Source: Nissolia schottii (lineage: Eukaryota > Streptophyta > Magnoliopsida > Fabales > Fabaceae). From it: a stretch of DNA of 64,000 nt. This document shows, piece by piece, positions 10,791-23,048 of the stretch. Position numbers and translations under genes: made by a program. The stretch is taken from contig QANU01030664.1 in NCBI GenBank assembly GCA_003254905.1, positions 6,871 through 70,870 on the forward strand. Reading direction: 5' to 3'. Every line of letters begins with the position of its first letter. The first letter of the stretch is position 1. The notes below the pieces were generated by a model. It made no database searches and was not told the origin of the DNA. It saw only the letters and a program-made list of their open reading frames with translations.

Positions 10791-11980
10791 CATGCATCAT
10801 GAGGATAGATCACTACAAGTTATTGTCTAATGAATGAGTAACAAATGAAGATGAGAATGAAATGTAGGAACAAGAGCATGATGAGAAAGATAAATGTGCA
10901 TATGAAGGAAATGAATGATGGCATGCATGACATGTAATGAATGAATGATGATATGGTCCGCTTCTGGCTTAGCCAAGAGGGCGACCCCTCGCCACCCAAA
11001 GTGTAGGGGTGGAGTCTTGTTGGCCTGGGGAACAGACAGAGAAGGCAGGTCGTACACCACCAGGGGACGACGGTCCTAAGGTGTACGAGGGAGTACTGGG
11101 ACACAGGAACAGGAAAAGATATGATGAATGAGATGAGAACATGCATTGAAATCCGTGCCTCATCGACATGATGACCCCTTGCATAGATACAATGAAGTGT
11201 CCCGTGCCTGGCAAGCACGGTGGAAGGTTTACCGCGCAACATATGCGTGATGATCAGTGTGTCTGTTAGCATACATGTGTATGATGTGGTTATGTAACGA
11301 TGGTTAGGAGTAGAAAGCGCGAGAACCTAGATAAGTAAGACTAGTTCCCTGATCAAGTAGTAACATAGATAAAGCTGTTCAGGATCCTAGGCAAAGATAA
11401 TAATCAGTAGAATTTTAGTATGCATGATCACTTAGAGATCTCCTGAGCGGCCTGGAGGATAGCCGAGTAAATGAACAGTAGTTAGTGCTAAGGAACCCCA
11501 CTGAGGACTAAGAGTTCTCACCCCCCCACTCAGTTATGGATCTAGCAGGTGTACGAGGCGTTTGGACTTACAGCAGATGGACATCAAGGCACATGGATGA
11601 CCGTGACATTTGGGTGGCATATGTTTTGTATTATGTACTAGGACTTAGATACCTTTTGTGTACATATTTATTATTATGACAATGTGTACTGATGTTGGAC
11701 CTTGGTTGTATTTATATATGTATGCACATATACTCCTTATGTTCTGCTTCAGTTATCCCTAACCTATAGTGACTGTTGTTATATGTTCTCCAAATCACGC
11801 ACGGCTCCTACTTTACAAACTGATACTGTAAAAGAATAATTTTCAAATTGGTCCATATTTTTGCATAAGAACTATTTGCAAAGGTAAAGGTAAGCGTAAA
11901 AGTTCACCTGGCACAACGCATAACAACCCTGTGAGCATTGCTTACTACCATGGAAGTGGGCAATTAGCAGGGGTGTTACA
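10791..11980 (+). mobile_element. LTR K, 3' portion of a Gypsy-type LTR
   Basis: It ends GGGGTGTTACA at 11980 and contains, in the same order as the other LTRs, the GATAAAGCTGTTCAGG block (about 11368), an acceptor-like TTATGGATCTAG (to 11545), TTGGTCCATATTTTTG (about 11858) and AACAACCCTGTGAGCATTG. It has the hairpins CCACCC/GGGTGG (10992-11012) and CGTACACC/GGTGTACG (11051-11087). Its upstream part is missing where the Athila-like element begins. It abuts C's gag without a primer-binding site, so it is probably the end of a solo LTR inserted in C. The 150-codon minus ORF across it looks accidental. Confidence 0.7.
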
Positions 11981-12604
11981 CTTCCCACACTGCCACTCCT
12001 CATCAAGGTTCAGCTTATAGATGTGAGAGTACCGGCATAACTTCTCAAATGTGGCCGTATATTCGGCGACCGTCATCCTTCCTTGGTTGAGGTCTAGGAA
12101 TTCGGCCTCCTTCTAGTCCATGAGTTTGCGAGGAAAATACTTGTTCAGAAATGACCCTGTGAATTGGTTCCATGCAATCGAAACTCCTTCTCTTTCAAAT
12201 AGGGGCTGATTCACGTCCCACCATTCTCCAGCAGTGCCTTCCAATTTCCAGGAGGTGAACCAAACCTTCTAGGCTTCAGTGCAAGAGATATCCAAGAAAA
12301 CCTGCTGCATCTTCCTCAGCTAGTAATGAATCTGATCCGGGTCCATGGTTCCGTCAAAGACAGGGTGTTCATCCTCAGGCACTCTATAAACTTCCTGGAA
12401 TCCAGCACAACCGTCAAAGACAGGGGTGTTCATCCTCAGGCACTTTATAAACTTCCTGGAATCCAGCTCTTGTGCTATCGGAGCTGCATTCCTTTGGACT
12501 GTCGCCTCCACCATGCAGCCAGCCGCTCGGGCCAATGCATGAACTAGGTCTGCAAGACCTGCAGACTCATTGACTTGCTGTGTAGAATCTTTATGTGGTG
12601 GCAT
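11981..12604 (-). pseudogene. Gag fragment of element C
   Basis: The minus strand opens with ATG at 12602-12604 (MPPHKDSTQQVNESAG) and, further on, encodes a retrotransposon gag domain: EWWDVNQPLFEREG, FTGSFLNKYFPRKL, DLNQGRMTVAEYTATFEKL. This form, with the initiator-Met primer site upstream, is typical of chromovirus-type Gypsy elements (inference). Lesions: TAG stops in place of a Trp codon (ends the first segment at 12320) and in two later places, plus a 60-bp tandem duplication at 12351-12471. The 3' end is cut by LTR K at 11980, so zinc knuckle and pol are absent. Confidence 0.75.
12351..12471. repeat. 60-bp tandem duplication inside element C gag
   Basis: 12351-12410 is repeated at 12411-12471 with about three differences and one inserted base. 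Both begin CCGTCAAAGACAGGG. The extra base shifts the gag frame. The duplication is in gag coding sequence, between the N-terminal segment and the capsid core. Confidence 0.9.
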
Positions 12605-12758
12605 GGCTGTTTTACTGCATCTGCATAAATTTCGAGTTGATTAGGCTCAAGAAAAGTAGTGCACATATCTCAGCACATACAACTTAGTAGAGTATACACC
12701 GTTAATCATGTTCGAAAGCATAGTACAGCTCAGTCCTCAAGCTCACTTGGACCAAACT

Positions 12759-12770
12759 GCTCTGATACCA
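12759..12770 (-). other. Primer-binding site of element C, tRNA-iMet
   Basis: Minus-strand TGGTATCAGAGC is a perfect 12-base complement to the 3' end of plant initiator tRNA-Met. It lies two bases inside the LTR end at 12773 and upstream of C's gag. Confidence 0.85.
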
Positions 12771-12772
12771 AC

Positions 12773-12819
12773 TGTAACATCCCTAGCTAACTGCTTACGC
12801 TTAAGTTGTATGCAATGCT
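12773..12819 (-). repeat. 5' LTR of element C, last 47 bp
   Basis: The minus-strand LTR ends AGCTAGGGATGTTACA here. The plus-strand ATGCT at 12815-12819 is the left target-site duplication of element B. The LTR resumes at 41512 beyond B. Confidence 0.85.
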
Positions 12820-14735
12820 TGTAACATCCCAATTTTTCCTCGTATGGAAAACTTGTGAGATAGACGATTAACACTAATTAAAGACCAGTCAAGGAAGCGA
12901 AAGAGTGGGATTCTCCCTTAATCCCTATGATGGCCAGTTAGGGCTAGGTTTCGCTACCCCCAGACTTTTGCCAAAGCTTCCTATTAAGTTTCGGTTGGAA
13001 CGAGAATTTTTCGGATACCGGAAATGCTCGTGGAATTTTTGGGAAAAATAGGAAGGCTGAAAATACTCTAAGTAAATTCCCAGAATTAACAAGGAAAATT
13101 AGTGGATCACAACGGTATGCCCAGAATATTTTTAGGGCAACCGAATACGAGAGATTTCGGACAAAACGCGTTCAAATAGGAGTGAAACTGGCCCGGAGGA
13201 ATTGGTTTCTATCTCCATCAGGAGATATTTTCATATAATAATAGTATTAATAATAATAATGTTAACATAAAATAAAAGAAAAAGGAAGAAGGAAAAAGGG
13301 ACTGGTGCTATAAATAGCCACCATTTAGCTGAGAAACTTACATCATTTTCTTTCCTTTTCACAAACACCAGTCCCGTTCATGCACATCGCGGTTACGTGG
13401 TTAAAGCCTAGAAAAATCTCCAGAGCACGCCAGCATGATCCGAAAATTTCTAGCAATAAAGCCACCGAGTCCAAGCCCACTGTCTAAGCCCACTGTCTAT
13501 GTGGTTATTTGTATGACTGTGTATATGTATCTATATGTATTTGATTAGAAAAATACTAGGTAGAAATAATAGGGAGTAAGTTGTAGAGAGTAATTCTTGA
13601 TGATTTTGACGTTTGGAAACCATAACTGTACCGGTTGGATCACTGGAAAATGAGAAAAAAGTTACGGTGTAAGTCCCAGGGAGAAAATGCTCTCGAGAGC
13701 TAATTTTGAACTAGTTTAATCGATTGAATTCCCATGGGAATAGATTGAAAGATTTTTGGATTTCAATTGATTGAACGAAGATTTCAATCGAATGAAAGTC
13801 TGAGAAGGATTTCAATAGATTAAATGAGGATTTCAATCGAATGAAAACTTGAGTAGGATTTCAATCGAACGAAAACCTGAGTAGGATTTCAATCGAATGA
13901 CAGAAGATTTTAATCGAATGAAAGAAGTCTCAGGAATTTCATCCGAATGCCCAAACCCTAATCATTCGAATGCTTCCTAAAGGACTTGAGTTTTTAACTA
14001 TTCTATGTGATCCAATAAGTACGGATATGCGCACTGTTGTATATGAGTGCATGCATCATGAGGAATCAGCCATCATATGGTTTAGGACGACCGTAGATAA
14101 CTAGAGGTCATCACGTAAAAGTCCAAAAATATTATAATTGAATCCTAGGGAACGAAGACGAGCTAGGAAGGCTCCGACCCCAGTTGGTCCGGAAGACCTT
14201 AGTTAAAAGGTATAGCTATATGACTAGGAGGTCTCCCTATTTCTCTTGGCACGTCTTACAGACACACCCTTAACCAATTCGGCAAGCTTGATTGGTTAAG
14301 ACCAACGCAGGCAAAGGCCTGATTATGATAGCACCGGGCCAAGGCCCGAGATTTATGAGAACAGGCCAAGGCCTACAGAAAGAAAGGAGTAAAGGGGCCC
14401 CAGTTAAGAAAAGGATAAATGAAAACCCTGTCAAGTCCAAGGGCTGACCAGGTCGAGTCCAAGGTCTGGTCTACGTGTCCACACCTGATCGAGTCCAAGG
14501 TCCGATCCCTCGCCATTCCTGTAAGGGGAGTGGTTTTACCTATCGCGTTCGATGTCTTCCTCCGGCGAGCTTCGCATGGCTAGCTACCACACCGATTAAG
14601 AGCGCTACCGGGTCGACACGATAAGGAAAGCAAAGAGGTTGTAGCCGAGGCCACAGTTACAAAGGTGAAAGGACTAAGAAGGACGCAGCCATAGGGGGCG
14701 TAAGAGAATTCCAGATCCCCGACATGCATGAGATA
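12820..14735 (+). repeat. Element B 5' LTR, first part
   Basis: It starts TGTAACATCCCAATTTTTCC. Visible are the AATATTTTT block (13101-13148), TATAAATA (13309-13316), a run of AATCGATT/ATTCGAATG-type palindromes (about 13710-13970), TTGGCACGTCTTACAGACAC (from 14248), GGCCAAGGCC hairpins (14338-14375), GATCG/CGATC hairpins and the stem-closed domain (14539-14626). The donor-like GTGGGTAACT seen in the 3' LTR at 35951 is deleted here. The LTR is interrupted at 14735 by element A. Confidence 0.85.
14539..14626 (+). other. Stem-closed structured domain (element B 5' LTR)
   Basis: CCTATCGCG...TCGACACGATAAGG closes a domain containing the GTGG... hairpin family (here decayed) and CTAGCTACCACACC. 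It is the counterpart of 37049-37135, where the closing stem and the inner GTGGCTAGCTACCAC hairpin are intact. Confidence 0.5.
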
Positions 14736-15773
14736 TGAAACACCCTAGCTAGCTGGCCTATGCTTACGTGATAAGCCCTCCAGACTAGGTGGTGATCTTC
14801 TGGTGATGTGAACTACTACTATTCTAAGTTATCATTCCAAACTAGGGTTTACCAAAAATATGGGCCATTTTGAAACTCCTTTCGCAACTACTGGTGCTAG
14901 AAAATAGAGAGCAATACGAATAATAACTAGCTTAACGGCATAACAATAGAATAAGGGAGTACAGGTACATACCTACCACGTAATAACCATATGAAGGAGT
15001 ACACATAAGGGCCTAAAAGGTCACACATACATACATACATACATATAGTCAAAAAGGTACATTTCTTCATAGTAATGGCTAACAGTTGAGAATATACCTA
15101 CAAGCTAACATAGTATACACACATAACCGGCTATGCTACCTACGTACACGGATAATAGCTACTTATTGCGTGTACAGTACAAACCTACTAACACTCCCTC
15201 TACTAGGGGTCATACATCAAGCGTACATCCTCGCCACCGCCTACTCGTCGGAGTCCTCCCCTCACCTGTGGGCTCGTCGTCGCTAGACAGGGAAGTCACC
15301 GTCGTGAAGTCCTGGTGGGCATATCTGTGCAGCAGGGCTGGAGTAACCCTCTTTCTTGCTGTGGTTCGGCAGCCACGTCCTCGAGCTGGAGGAGTGGATA
15401 ATCCCGGGTCCGCTACGGGGTTAGCCTTGGGCTCTGGCTCTAGCTCTGGCTCGGAAGGAGGAACCTCATTGTCACCATTGAGATGGATTGGGTCGTAGCT
15501 GCTGGCTCCTGGATGCTTATTTACCTAGATAGGGCGCATCGGTGAGGATCTGGGTCCTCGCAGTCTCCGTCAAGGTGGTGTGGGCTGTGACTGGGGTTCT
15601 GTGGGTAAATTGGCTTTCGCGAACGTACACGTCTCAACAAGGGTATCTGTTCAGAAGTTTTGTTGCCGAGTACAGGTGAACAACCAAATGTCTTTTGCAG
15701 GCGGCGATGCCATCTCAGCTATCTGGAGTTATACACGAGTGGGGGTAAGAACGACTTCGTTCTTAGTGGAATC
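14736..15773 (-). repeat. Element A 3' LTR, last part
   Basis: The minus-strand LTR end GCTAGCTAGGGTGTTTCA lies at 14736. It corresponds to 27425-28435 of the other LTR and holds a decayed LTR ORF (15241-15713). The plus-strand GAATC at 15769-15773 is the left duplication of the solo LTR that follows. Confidence 0.8.
15241..15713 (-). pseudogene. LTR ORF, element A 3' LTR copy
   Basis: It begins with an ATG at 15711-15713 (MASPPAKDIWL) and ends at a TAG (15241-15243) after an acidic tail (LSSDDE; EDSDE), at the same relative positions as the intact copy at 31024-31491. Frameshifts break it internally. I do not recognise the product family. Upstream, the acceptor-like ATAACTCCAG lies on the minus strand at about 15723-15732. 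The length between start and stop (473 nt) is close to the intact copy (468 nt). Confidence 0.65.
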
Positions 15774-18700
15774 TGTAACATCCCGCTTTTTCCCTTAGCA
15801 AAGATTTCATAAATTAAATAGGGGAATAAGCCCTCACACAAGCCTTTGGGATTAAAAGTTTCTGTAGAAATAATTCTGGCCGTTTTCTTAAAATTCTGCA
15901 GACACTAGAACAAACTCTTTCTCCCATCTGAACACAACTGCGCATCGAAAGTATCCGTAAAAGGTACGGCTATAGACAAGCATTCATAAATACCTAAATA
16001 ACCCTAGAATATTACTTAGAAAAAATTAGGAGATCACAAGGACGTGATCGGAATATTTTTAGAACAGCCGTACGCGGAGTACCTAGACCGGAATCGCCAA
16101 AACCTGATCAAAATTGATCTGCAGGGACCCTTAAATTTTTGGCCACAAAATTGGCCAAGAAATCAGCTCATGCACGACCAAGACAAGGCCCAAATGGCCA
16201 AATTCATGAAACATCACCTATGACTAAGCATGGTGAGTCATAGGAGTTAAAATGGCCATTTTACCCTTGGCTTCCTAAAGAAGTTTCCTTGGCTTCTCCA
16301 AGAAGCCAATCAGACCATGGCCTATAAATGGAGCCTTGAGCTCTTCCGAATGCAAGAAGACACTCCCTTGGCGAAGCTCTGCCGGTTTGTACGCTCTGTT
16401 GTTATTCCGCTAAAATACAGATACACTAATTTCTGTATTAACCATAACATCAACTCTCCATAACTCATCTCTAGCAATCATCTTCTATTTCTCTAATCAA
16501 GAACCTTCACCCATCATTTGGAAGAACCACTACTATAGCTAGGAGCACCGGTTGCAGAGCTTTCGGAGTTTCTGCGGCCCTGTGACGAATCTGGTCTTAA
16601 AGTGGGTAAGCGACTTATCCACTGTCTATGTGGTTTCATGTTAGATATATATGCTGTTAGGATGTTTTTATATGACTTGGATTTATATATATGTGATTGA
16701 TGATTGTTTAGATTTGTTGGTGATGTCTGTGATTCTTCAGAAGTTAGGAAAGCCTAAGCTGAAATTAGGGCTATGGCATGATTTTGAAGGGAACTGTATG
16801 CTGAGATTTTTATCATGGAAAACTAATGTTATTTTTGGATTCTACACGAAATTTTGAGTGGGGATGTTAAGTGTTATGATTTTTGGAGTCCCCGATGAAT
16901 TTCTCAGCAAACAGACAGAAAACGAGATTTTTATGAAAAAGGGCAAAACGGGAATTTCACATCTTGGGACTGAAAAAATGGGTTTGTTTTCAGAAAATAT
17001 GGGTTTAGAACTATCAAAAACCTTAAGGGAAAGTCTTGAGTCCATCGGGTTTTTGAGAATGAAAATTCCCAAGAAAATAGGGCTTTTACGGGGGCAAAAC
17101 AGTAATTTTGAAAAAAGGGATAAAATGGTAATTTCGTGATTGTGGGTTCAAAATCTGAATTTTTAAGTATGAAAAATGATCTTAGGACTATCAAAAACCT
17201 TGGGGTAAGGTCTTGGACCTCTCCGGTTTCTGATTACTAATTTCTGACAGAAAACGGACGCATGCTTCGTGATTTTTAGAATAACTACTAAATATGTTTG
17301 TTTATGCTTAGGATATGTGTAAATATGAGATGTTGAGCTATGTATGTTCTATGTGTTATGTGTTACACGAATATGTGAATATGTGCCAGATGTGATATGT
17401 GCTTCATGAATAGTTTGTTAGGAAAGTATGGATTTATGATGGAAATGATATTACGAACATGAAAAGTATGTTTATTGTTGTTAAAAATGGATGATGAATG
17501 ATGGAAGAAATATTTTAAAGATTGATTTCAAGGAAACTTGTGGGACATGGAAAAATTGCGGGAATTAGTAGCTGAAATTCGCCAGGTGACGCTGAGCGGC
17601 CTAATCGAAGTTCAAACTCTCTATTTTACAACTTGTCGTTTTCTGAATAAAACACTTTTCTCAAACCTAGTTTTTCAAACTGCTTGCAATTATCCATGGA
17701 TCTACTAATTTTACTAAGTATGCAAATATTTATGAACTAATGATGTATATTCAAGATATATGAACTGTCGACTGGCCTTATGAACTGTTGACTGGCTTTA
17801 TGAACTATTGACTGGATATATTTATTGTTGACTGGATATATGAACTGTAGACTGGATAAATGGACTGTTGACTGGAACAAGAATAGGGCATGATGTCATT
17901 AAGTCCCTAAAAGGAATAAATGAGGTTAAAGAATTCTTTTCCAAGCTGTGCGGGGAGCCGGCAGGAAAGGCAAGCTGAACCCTGGGCATATCTCGTCCCT
18001 AGCATAAGGACGGGGTAGGGACCCCTCGCCATCTCTAGCATAAGGATGGACTCTCCTATCGTGAGCTACTTAGGTTAAGCGCTGCCTGGTCCTCACGATA
18101 CTGAGACAAAAATGAAGCTTGTGGCGGTAGGCCACCGCTATGGGGGGGTTGAGCTTGAAGTATGTGCTCTAAGTGATATAACTGTACATAAGTGGATGTG
18201 TGAAGAAGCTTATAATTAAAATGGGCACGGTTATAAGTGGATGCACACGGAATTATGTGAATTATATGTGATTTAGGAAGTAAGGTAGAGGACAGATGAC
18301 TTAGTTAATGAAGAATAGGTTACCCCAGTCACATAGTAAATTAGATAAAGCTGCTCAGGCTTAGCATGGACTTTAATAAATGGTAGGTATATGGTATAAC
18401 TGTGACACCTAGAGACCCCCTGAGCGGCGGAATCATAATTGAGTTTAAAATAAGTAGCGAGACCAGAGGTTACCCACTGAGAATGCAGTGTTCTCATCCC
18501 CCACTCCTTTATGGTTCTAGGCGAGCACGACGAGGACGAAGAAGACGTCAGAGTAGTGCGAGTAGTATGAGGAACAAAGAGAGGAGCTGCAGGAGGAAGA
18601 ACCCTCCCCAAGGAGGACAACAGAAGACTAGACGATTAGCTAGTAGATTATATGTGTGTCCTTGTACTTCTATGGGATACTTGCACTTAATACTTATAAT

Positions 18701-19003
18701 ACTAATGGTGTATTTGCTGATGCATGTATGAGGGACCGTTGTTTGTTATCTTGGCATGTATTAATTATATCTTTATTTATAGTTAAGCATGCTATGTTTC
18801 CGCTCGCACTGTATGCTCTAACGTTACAAGGCTCCTAATTTATGCTATGTAACGTACAAAGAAAGTTTCAATTTGGTCCATATTTTGGGTAACAATAGTT
18901 TCTGATATATATGCACGGGACTAAGTAATCCCCACCAAAGCAGATAACAACCTAGTGAGCATTGTTTGCGATGTACGCGTAAACAGTTAGCTAGGGTGTT
19001 TTA
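15774..19003 (+). mobile_element. Solo LTR 1 (3.2 kb) in element A
   Basis: It starts TGTAACATCCCGCTTTTTCC and ends GCTAGGGTGTTTTA (final CA decayed to TA). The flanks are GAATC (15769-15773) and GAAAC (19004-19008), a 5-bp duplication with one change; the undisturbed site in A's other LTR reads GAAAC. It contains the AATATTTTT block (16026-16075), TATAAAT (16323), a donor-like AAAGTGGGTAAGC (16616), a two-copy 180-bp-type repeat (about 16930-17230), a GACTGGATATATGAACTGTT repeat (17757-17880), the hairpin TATCGTGAG/CTCACGATA (18057-18100) and the acceptor-like GGTTCTAG (18520). No internal region is attached, hence solo. Confidence 0.85.
17757..17880. repeat. 20-bp tandem repeat, about six copies
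   Basis: The unit is approximately ATGAACTGTTGACTGGATAT with variation between copies. It lies in the middle of solo LTR 1. A decayed fragment of the same unit is visible near 58688-58705 in LTR D (CTATTGACTGGAATGG). Confidence 0.85.
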
Positions 19004-20019
19004 GAAACTCTACGTGGTCTCTATGGTTCATTTCTCGGGCAGAGTCTAGGCCACTCAAGAAACCTCTAAGTGTCATGCATACTATTCCCCTACTGGTTAT
19101 TATCATTGACCTATATCTTGAGCAGCTTTATCTAGTTTACTAGGTGATTAGAAATTCTATTCTGAACATTACCTAAGCTTCGTGCTGTATTCTTTATCAC
19201 GTCTGAGTACGGCAATATGAGATCACTTGCTCATGTTATTGCTGACTGACTTACTAGTCGTCTCGGGGTGTTCCCTTGACGATACGCAATGCATAATTAT
19301 ATAGACATTTACATACATAGCTGCATACATTCATACCTTCATGCATTCATTCATCCATTCATACATATGGATATATATATTTATAATGCATGGGGCAAGT
19401 CTGGGGATCTCTTACGCGCCCTATGGTCACGTCCTCCTTAATCCTTTGCACCTTTGTAACCGTGGTCTGGGTTATAACCTCTTTCTTGTCCCTATCGTGT
19501 CGACCCGGCGACGCTCTTGACCGGTGTGGTAGCTAACCACGTAAAGCTCATAGGATGAAGACATCGAACGCGATAGGTACAACCACCCCCTGACAGGAAT
19601 GGCGAGGGATCAGACCTTGGACTGATCAGATGTGGACGTGTGGATCGGCCCTTGGACTCGACCACGTTCTACTTTATTGCTTATTTTAACTGGGGTCTTC
19701 TTTCTTTCTTCAGGCCTTGGCCTATTCTCATAATCTCGGGCCTTGGCCCGTTACTATCTTAATCAGGTCTCTCTACCTCCGTTGCTTATAACCAATCCAT
19801 CTTGTCGAATTGGTGACGGGCATTTCTATAAGACGTGCCAAGAGAAGAGGGAAACAACCTAGTTATATAACTATACTCCTTAACTAAGGTCTTCCGCACC
19901 AACTGGGGTCAGAACCTCTCTAACTCGTCTTCGTTTCCTAGTTTTCAATTATGATCTTGGTGGACTTTAAGTGAGGACTTCTAATTATCTACAGTCACCC
20001 TAAACCCTACGACGGTCGT
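19004..20019 (-). repeat. Element A 3' LTR, middle part
   Basis: It corresponds to 28435-29420 of the 5' LTR. It contains a tetranucleotide CATA/CATT run (19310-19370), the stem-closed domain (19491-19577), and GGCCTTGGCC-type hairpins (19713-19750). Plus-strand GTCGT at 20015-20019 is the left duplication of solo LTR 2. Confidence 0.8.
19491..19577 (-). other. Stem-closed structured domain (element A 3' LTR)
   Basis: CCTATCGTGTCGA pairs with TCGAACGCGATAGG (small asymmetry) around the hairpin GTGGT-AGCTA-ACCAC. It is the counterpart of 28872-28956. Confidence 0.55.
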
Positions 20020-23000
20020 TGTAACATCCTACCTAGCTAGCCTACGCTTAAGTCGCAAACTTGCTGGCTAAGTTGTTATCTACTTTGGTGGGGAAAGTAC
20101 TTAGTCCCATTTATGCATTTAAAATATTAATACCCAAAGTATGGACCAATTTAAAACTTAGTTTGTACGTTACATAAAGTAAATTAGGAGCCTTGTAGCG
20201 TTAGAGCATACATTGCGAGCGGAAACATAGCATGCTTAAAAAAAGAGAAAAGAGATATAATCCACATATGTCAATACAACAAACAACGATCCACTGTGCA
20301 TTCATACTCAGGTACATAAGTATTATCATAAGTATTAATTTATACACATCACATACAAGCACAAGTACACATGTAAACTCTATTAGCTAATTGTCTAATC
20401 TTCTGCTATCCTCCCTTGGTACGACTCCTCCTCCTGCGGCTCACCTTGGTGTTCCTCGTCAAACCCTGGAGTCATGGATAAGTGGGGTGAGAACATAGCG
20501 CTCTCAGTGAGAAACCTTAGGGACTAGGGGACTTTTATTCTTATTCACGCTCCAGGCCGCTCAAGGATTTCTAGGTGTTTACAGTTATATTATATCCCTA
20601 TTCATTATTAAAATCCGCACTAAGCCTGAGCAGCTTTATCTAAATTAACTATATGACTGGGAAACCTATTCTTCATTAACTAAGTCATCTGTTCTCTACC
20701 TTCCTTCCTAAGGCACGTATAATCACATAATTCACATAATCACATAATAAGCTTCCGTGTACGTCCACTTATAATCGTTCCCATTTTAATTATAAGCTTC
20801 TTCACACATCCACTTATGTACAGTTATATATCACGTAGAGCACATACTCAAGCTCAACCCCATCGTAACAGTGGCCATAACCGATACGAACTACGTTTTA
20901 TCTCAATATCGTGAGGACCAGGCAGCGCTTAACCTGAGTGGTTCTCTTTTCCACGAAATATCATCGCTCACGATAGGAGTATCCATCCTTGTACTAGGGA
21001 TGGCGAGGAGATCTACCGCTGTCCTTGTGCTAGGGACGAGGTAACCTCAGGGTTCAACTTGCCTTTCCTGCCGGCTCCCCGCATAGCTAGGAAAAGGTTG
21101 GTTTCCTTTAACCTTATTATCCTTTATTTCCTTTTAGGGTCTTAGTGACGTCATGCCCTTTTTTTCCCCTTTTTCCTTTCCTTTCCTTAATCCATTCTAG
21201 TCAACATCAATACAGTCCATTTCAGTTAACAATCCATATGCCTTAAACATAAATCCTCAATTTCTAACAATTAACATACTTCCATGTTCTAAAAATCAAT
21301 TCCATCATAAATTTCATAATTTCCTCTCAACTACCTCATAAAATACATAGCACATCTGGCACATATTCATATATTCATGTAACATATAACACATAGAACA
21401 TACATAGCTCAACATCTCATGTTTAAACATATCCTTAATATAAATCATCAATTTCTAACAATAATCAGAAACTTACTTTCCTCATCAATTTCAACATATA
21501 TAAAGAACATATATTCATGCTCCAACCTTTCTTGAACATAAACAGGCATCAAACTAGTAACTAGTAGAACAGACGTCTGGTTTCTGTCAAAAAATAGCGA
21601 TCAGAAACCGGAGAGGTCCAAAACCTTACCCCAAGGTTTTTGATAGCCCTAAGATCATTTTTCATGATTAAAAAGTCAGATTTCATTCCCCTTTCCACGA
21701 AATTACAGTTTGACCCTTTTCCCAAAATTACCGTTTTGCCCCCGTAAACGCCCCGTTTTCTTTGGAATTTTTGTTCTTAAAAACCTGAAGGACTCAAGAC
21801 TTGCCCTTAAGGTTTTTGATATTTATAAACCCATATTTTCTAAAAACAAACCCAGTTTTTCAGTCCCAAGATGTGAAATTTCCGTTTTGCCCTTTTTCCA
21901 TAAAAATTTCTTTTTCTGCCTGTTTGCTGAGAAATTCATCGGGGACTCCAAAAATCATAAACCTTGACATCCCCACTCAAAATTACGTGTATAATAAAAA
22001 AATAACATTAGTTTTGCATGATAAAAATCTCAGTATACAGTTCCCTTTGAAATCACGTCATATGCCTATTTCCGTCTTAGGCGTTCCTAAATTCTGACAG
22101 AATCACAAACAGCACCAACAGATCCAGACAATCATCAACAACATAAATATTCATCAAAGTCACATAAAAGGAATCCTAACCACAGTTATTTCTAGCACAA
22201 AACACAGCTCAACACATCCTAAATCACATAGACAGTAATTATGTCAGTTTACCCACGTTTTGCTGGTGTCGATGCTTCCCATGGCTTCTAGCTTGCTATG
22301 TTGCCTTCTAACTCCTCTTGGGCTGAGTTCCCTCAAGCTTTATTCAAGGATTTTGAGGGTTCTTTGTGAGCTTAGGTTAGGGGATTTCTGAAGAACAGGA
22401 ACTAGGTTGTGTATAGGAAGTGTTTGGGTCTCTGTTTTGACTGAATAATAGTCGATTGTGTAATCGGACAGAGCTTTGGCTAGGTTTTCCAATTTTTACC
22501 CAAAATTTCTGATTTGAGGGGTATTTATAGGCCTCTTGGCCGAATTTTACTTTCCAATTTTGCTCCCAAAATGCCCTTATTTTGTCCTTATTCCAAATGT
22601 CATTTTCATGACTCATTTGGTTTGAATGTTGACTTGGCCAAGTGGGCTGCTTCATGGCCGATCCTTTTGTTGTTCCTTGGCTGATTTTGTGGCCAAAACC
22701 GGCAGATCAAATTTTGATCAGGTTTTTGGCATTTTCGGTCCCGGTACTTCGCGTATGGCTGATCTAAAAATATTCCGATCACATCCTTGTGATCTCCTAA
22801 TTTTTCCTAAGTAATATTCTAGGGTCACTTAGGTATTTTTAATTGTTCATCTGTAGCGGTACCTCTTACGGATACTTTAGACCCGTGGTTGTGTTCAGAC
22901 GGCAAAAAAGGTTTGTTCTAGTGTCTGCAGAATTTTGAGAAAACGTACAGAAATATTCCTACAGACAATTCTTAATCCCAAGGGTTCCTAATTCTACTGA

Positions 23001-23048
23001 TTTAACCAAAAATATAAATAGCTCAACAATTATCTAGCGAATGTTACA
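20020..23048 (-). mobile_element. Solo LTR 2 (3.0 kb) in element A
   Basis: On the minus strand it starts TGTAACATTCGC at 23048 and ends GGTAGGATGTTACA at 20020. The flanks are GTCGT and GCCGT (23049-23053), a duplication with one C/T difference. It shares layout with solo LTRs 1 and 3: AATATTTTT block (about 22740-22800), TATAAATA (22522-22529, minus), two-copy 180-bp-type repeat (21600-21960), hairpins CCATCC/GGATGG and GTCC/GGAC with nine-base loops (20985-21036), TATCGTGAG/CTCACGATA (20907-20975), and an acceptor-like CATGACTCCAG near 20470. ORFs inside show no domain. Confidence 0.85.

Noticed and set aside
10820..11272. A 150-codon minus-strand ORF in LTR K
   Set aside because: Low-complexity His/Ile/Phe-rich composition, antisense to the LTR, overlaps conserved LTR hairpins, and is not shared with other LTRs.
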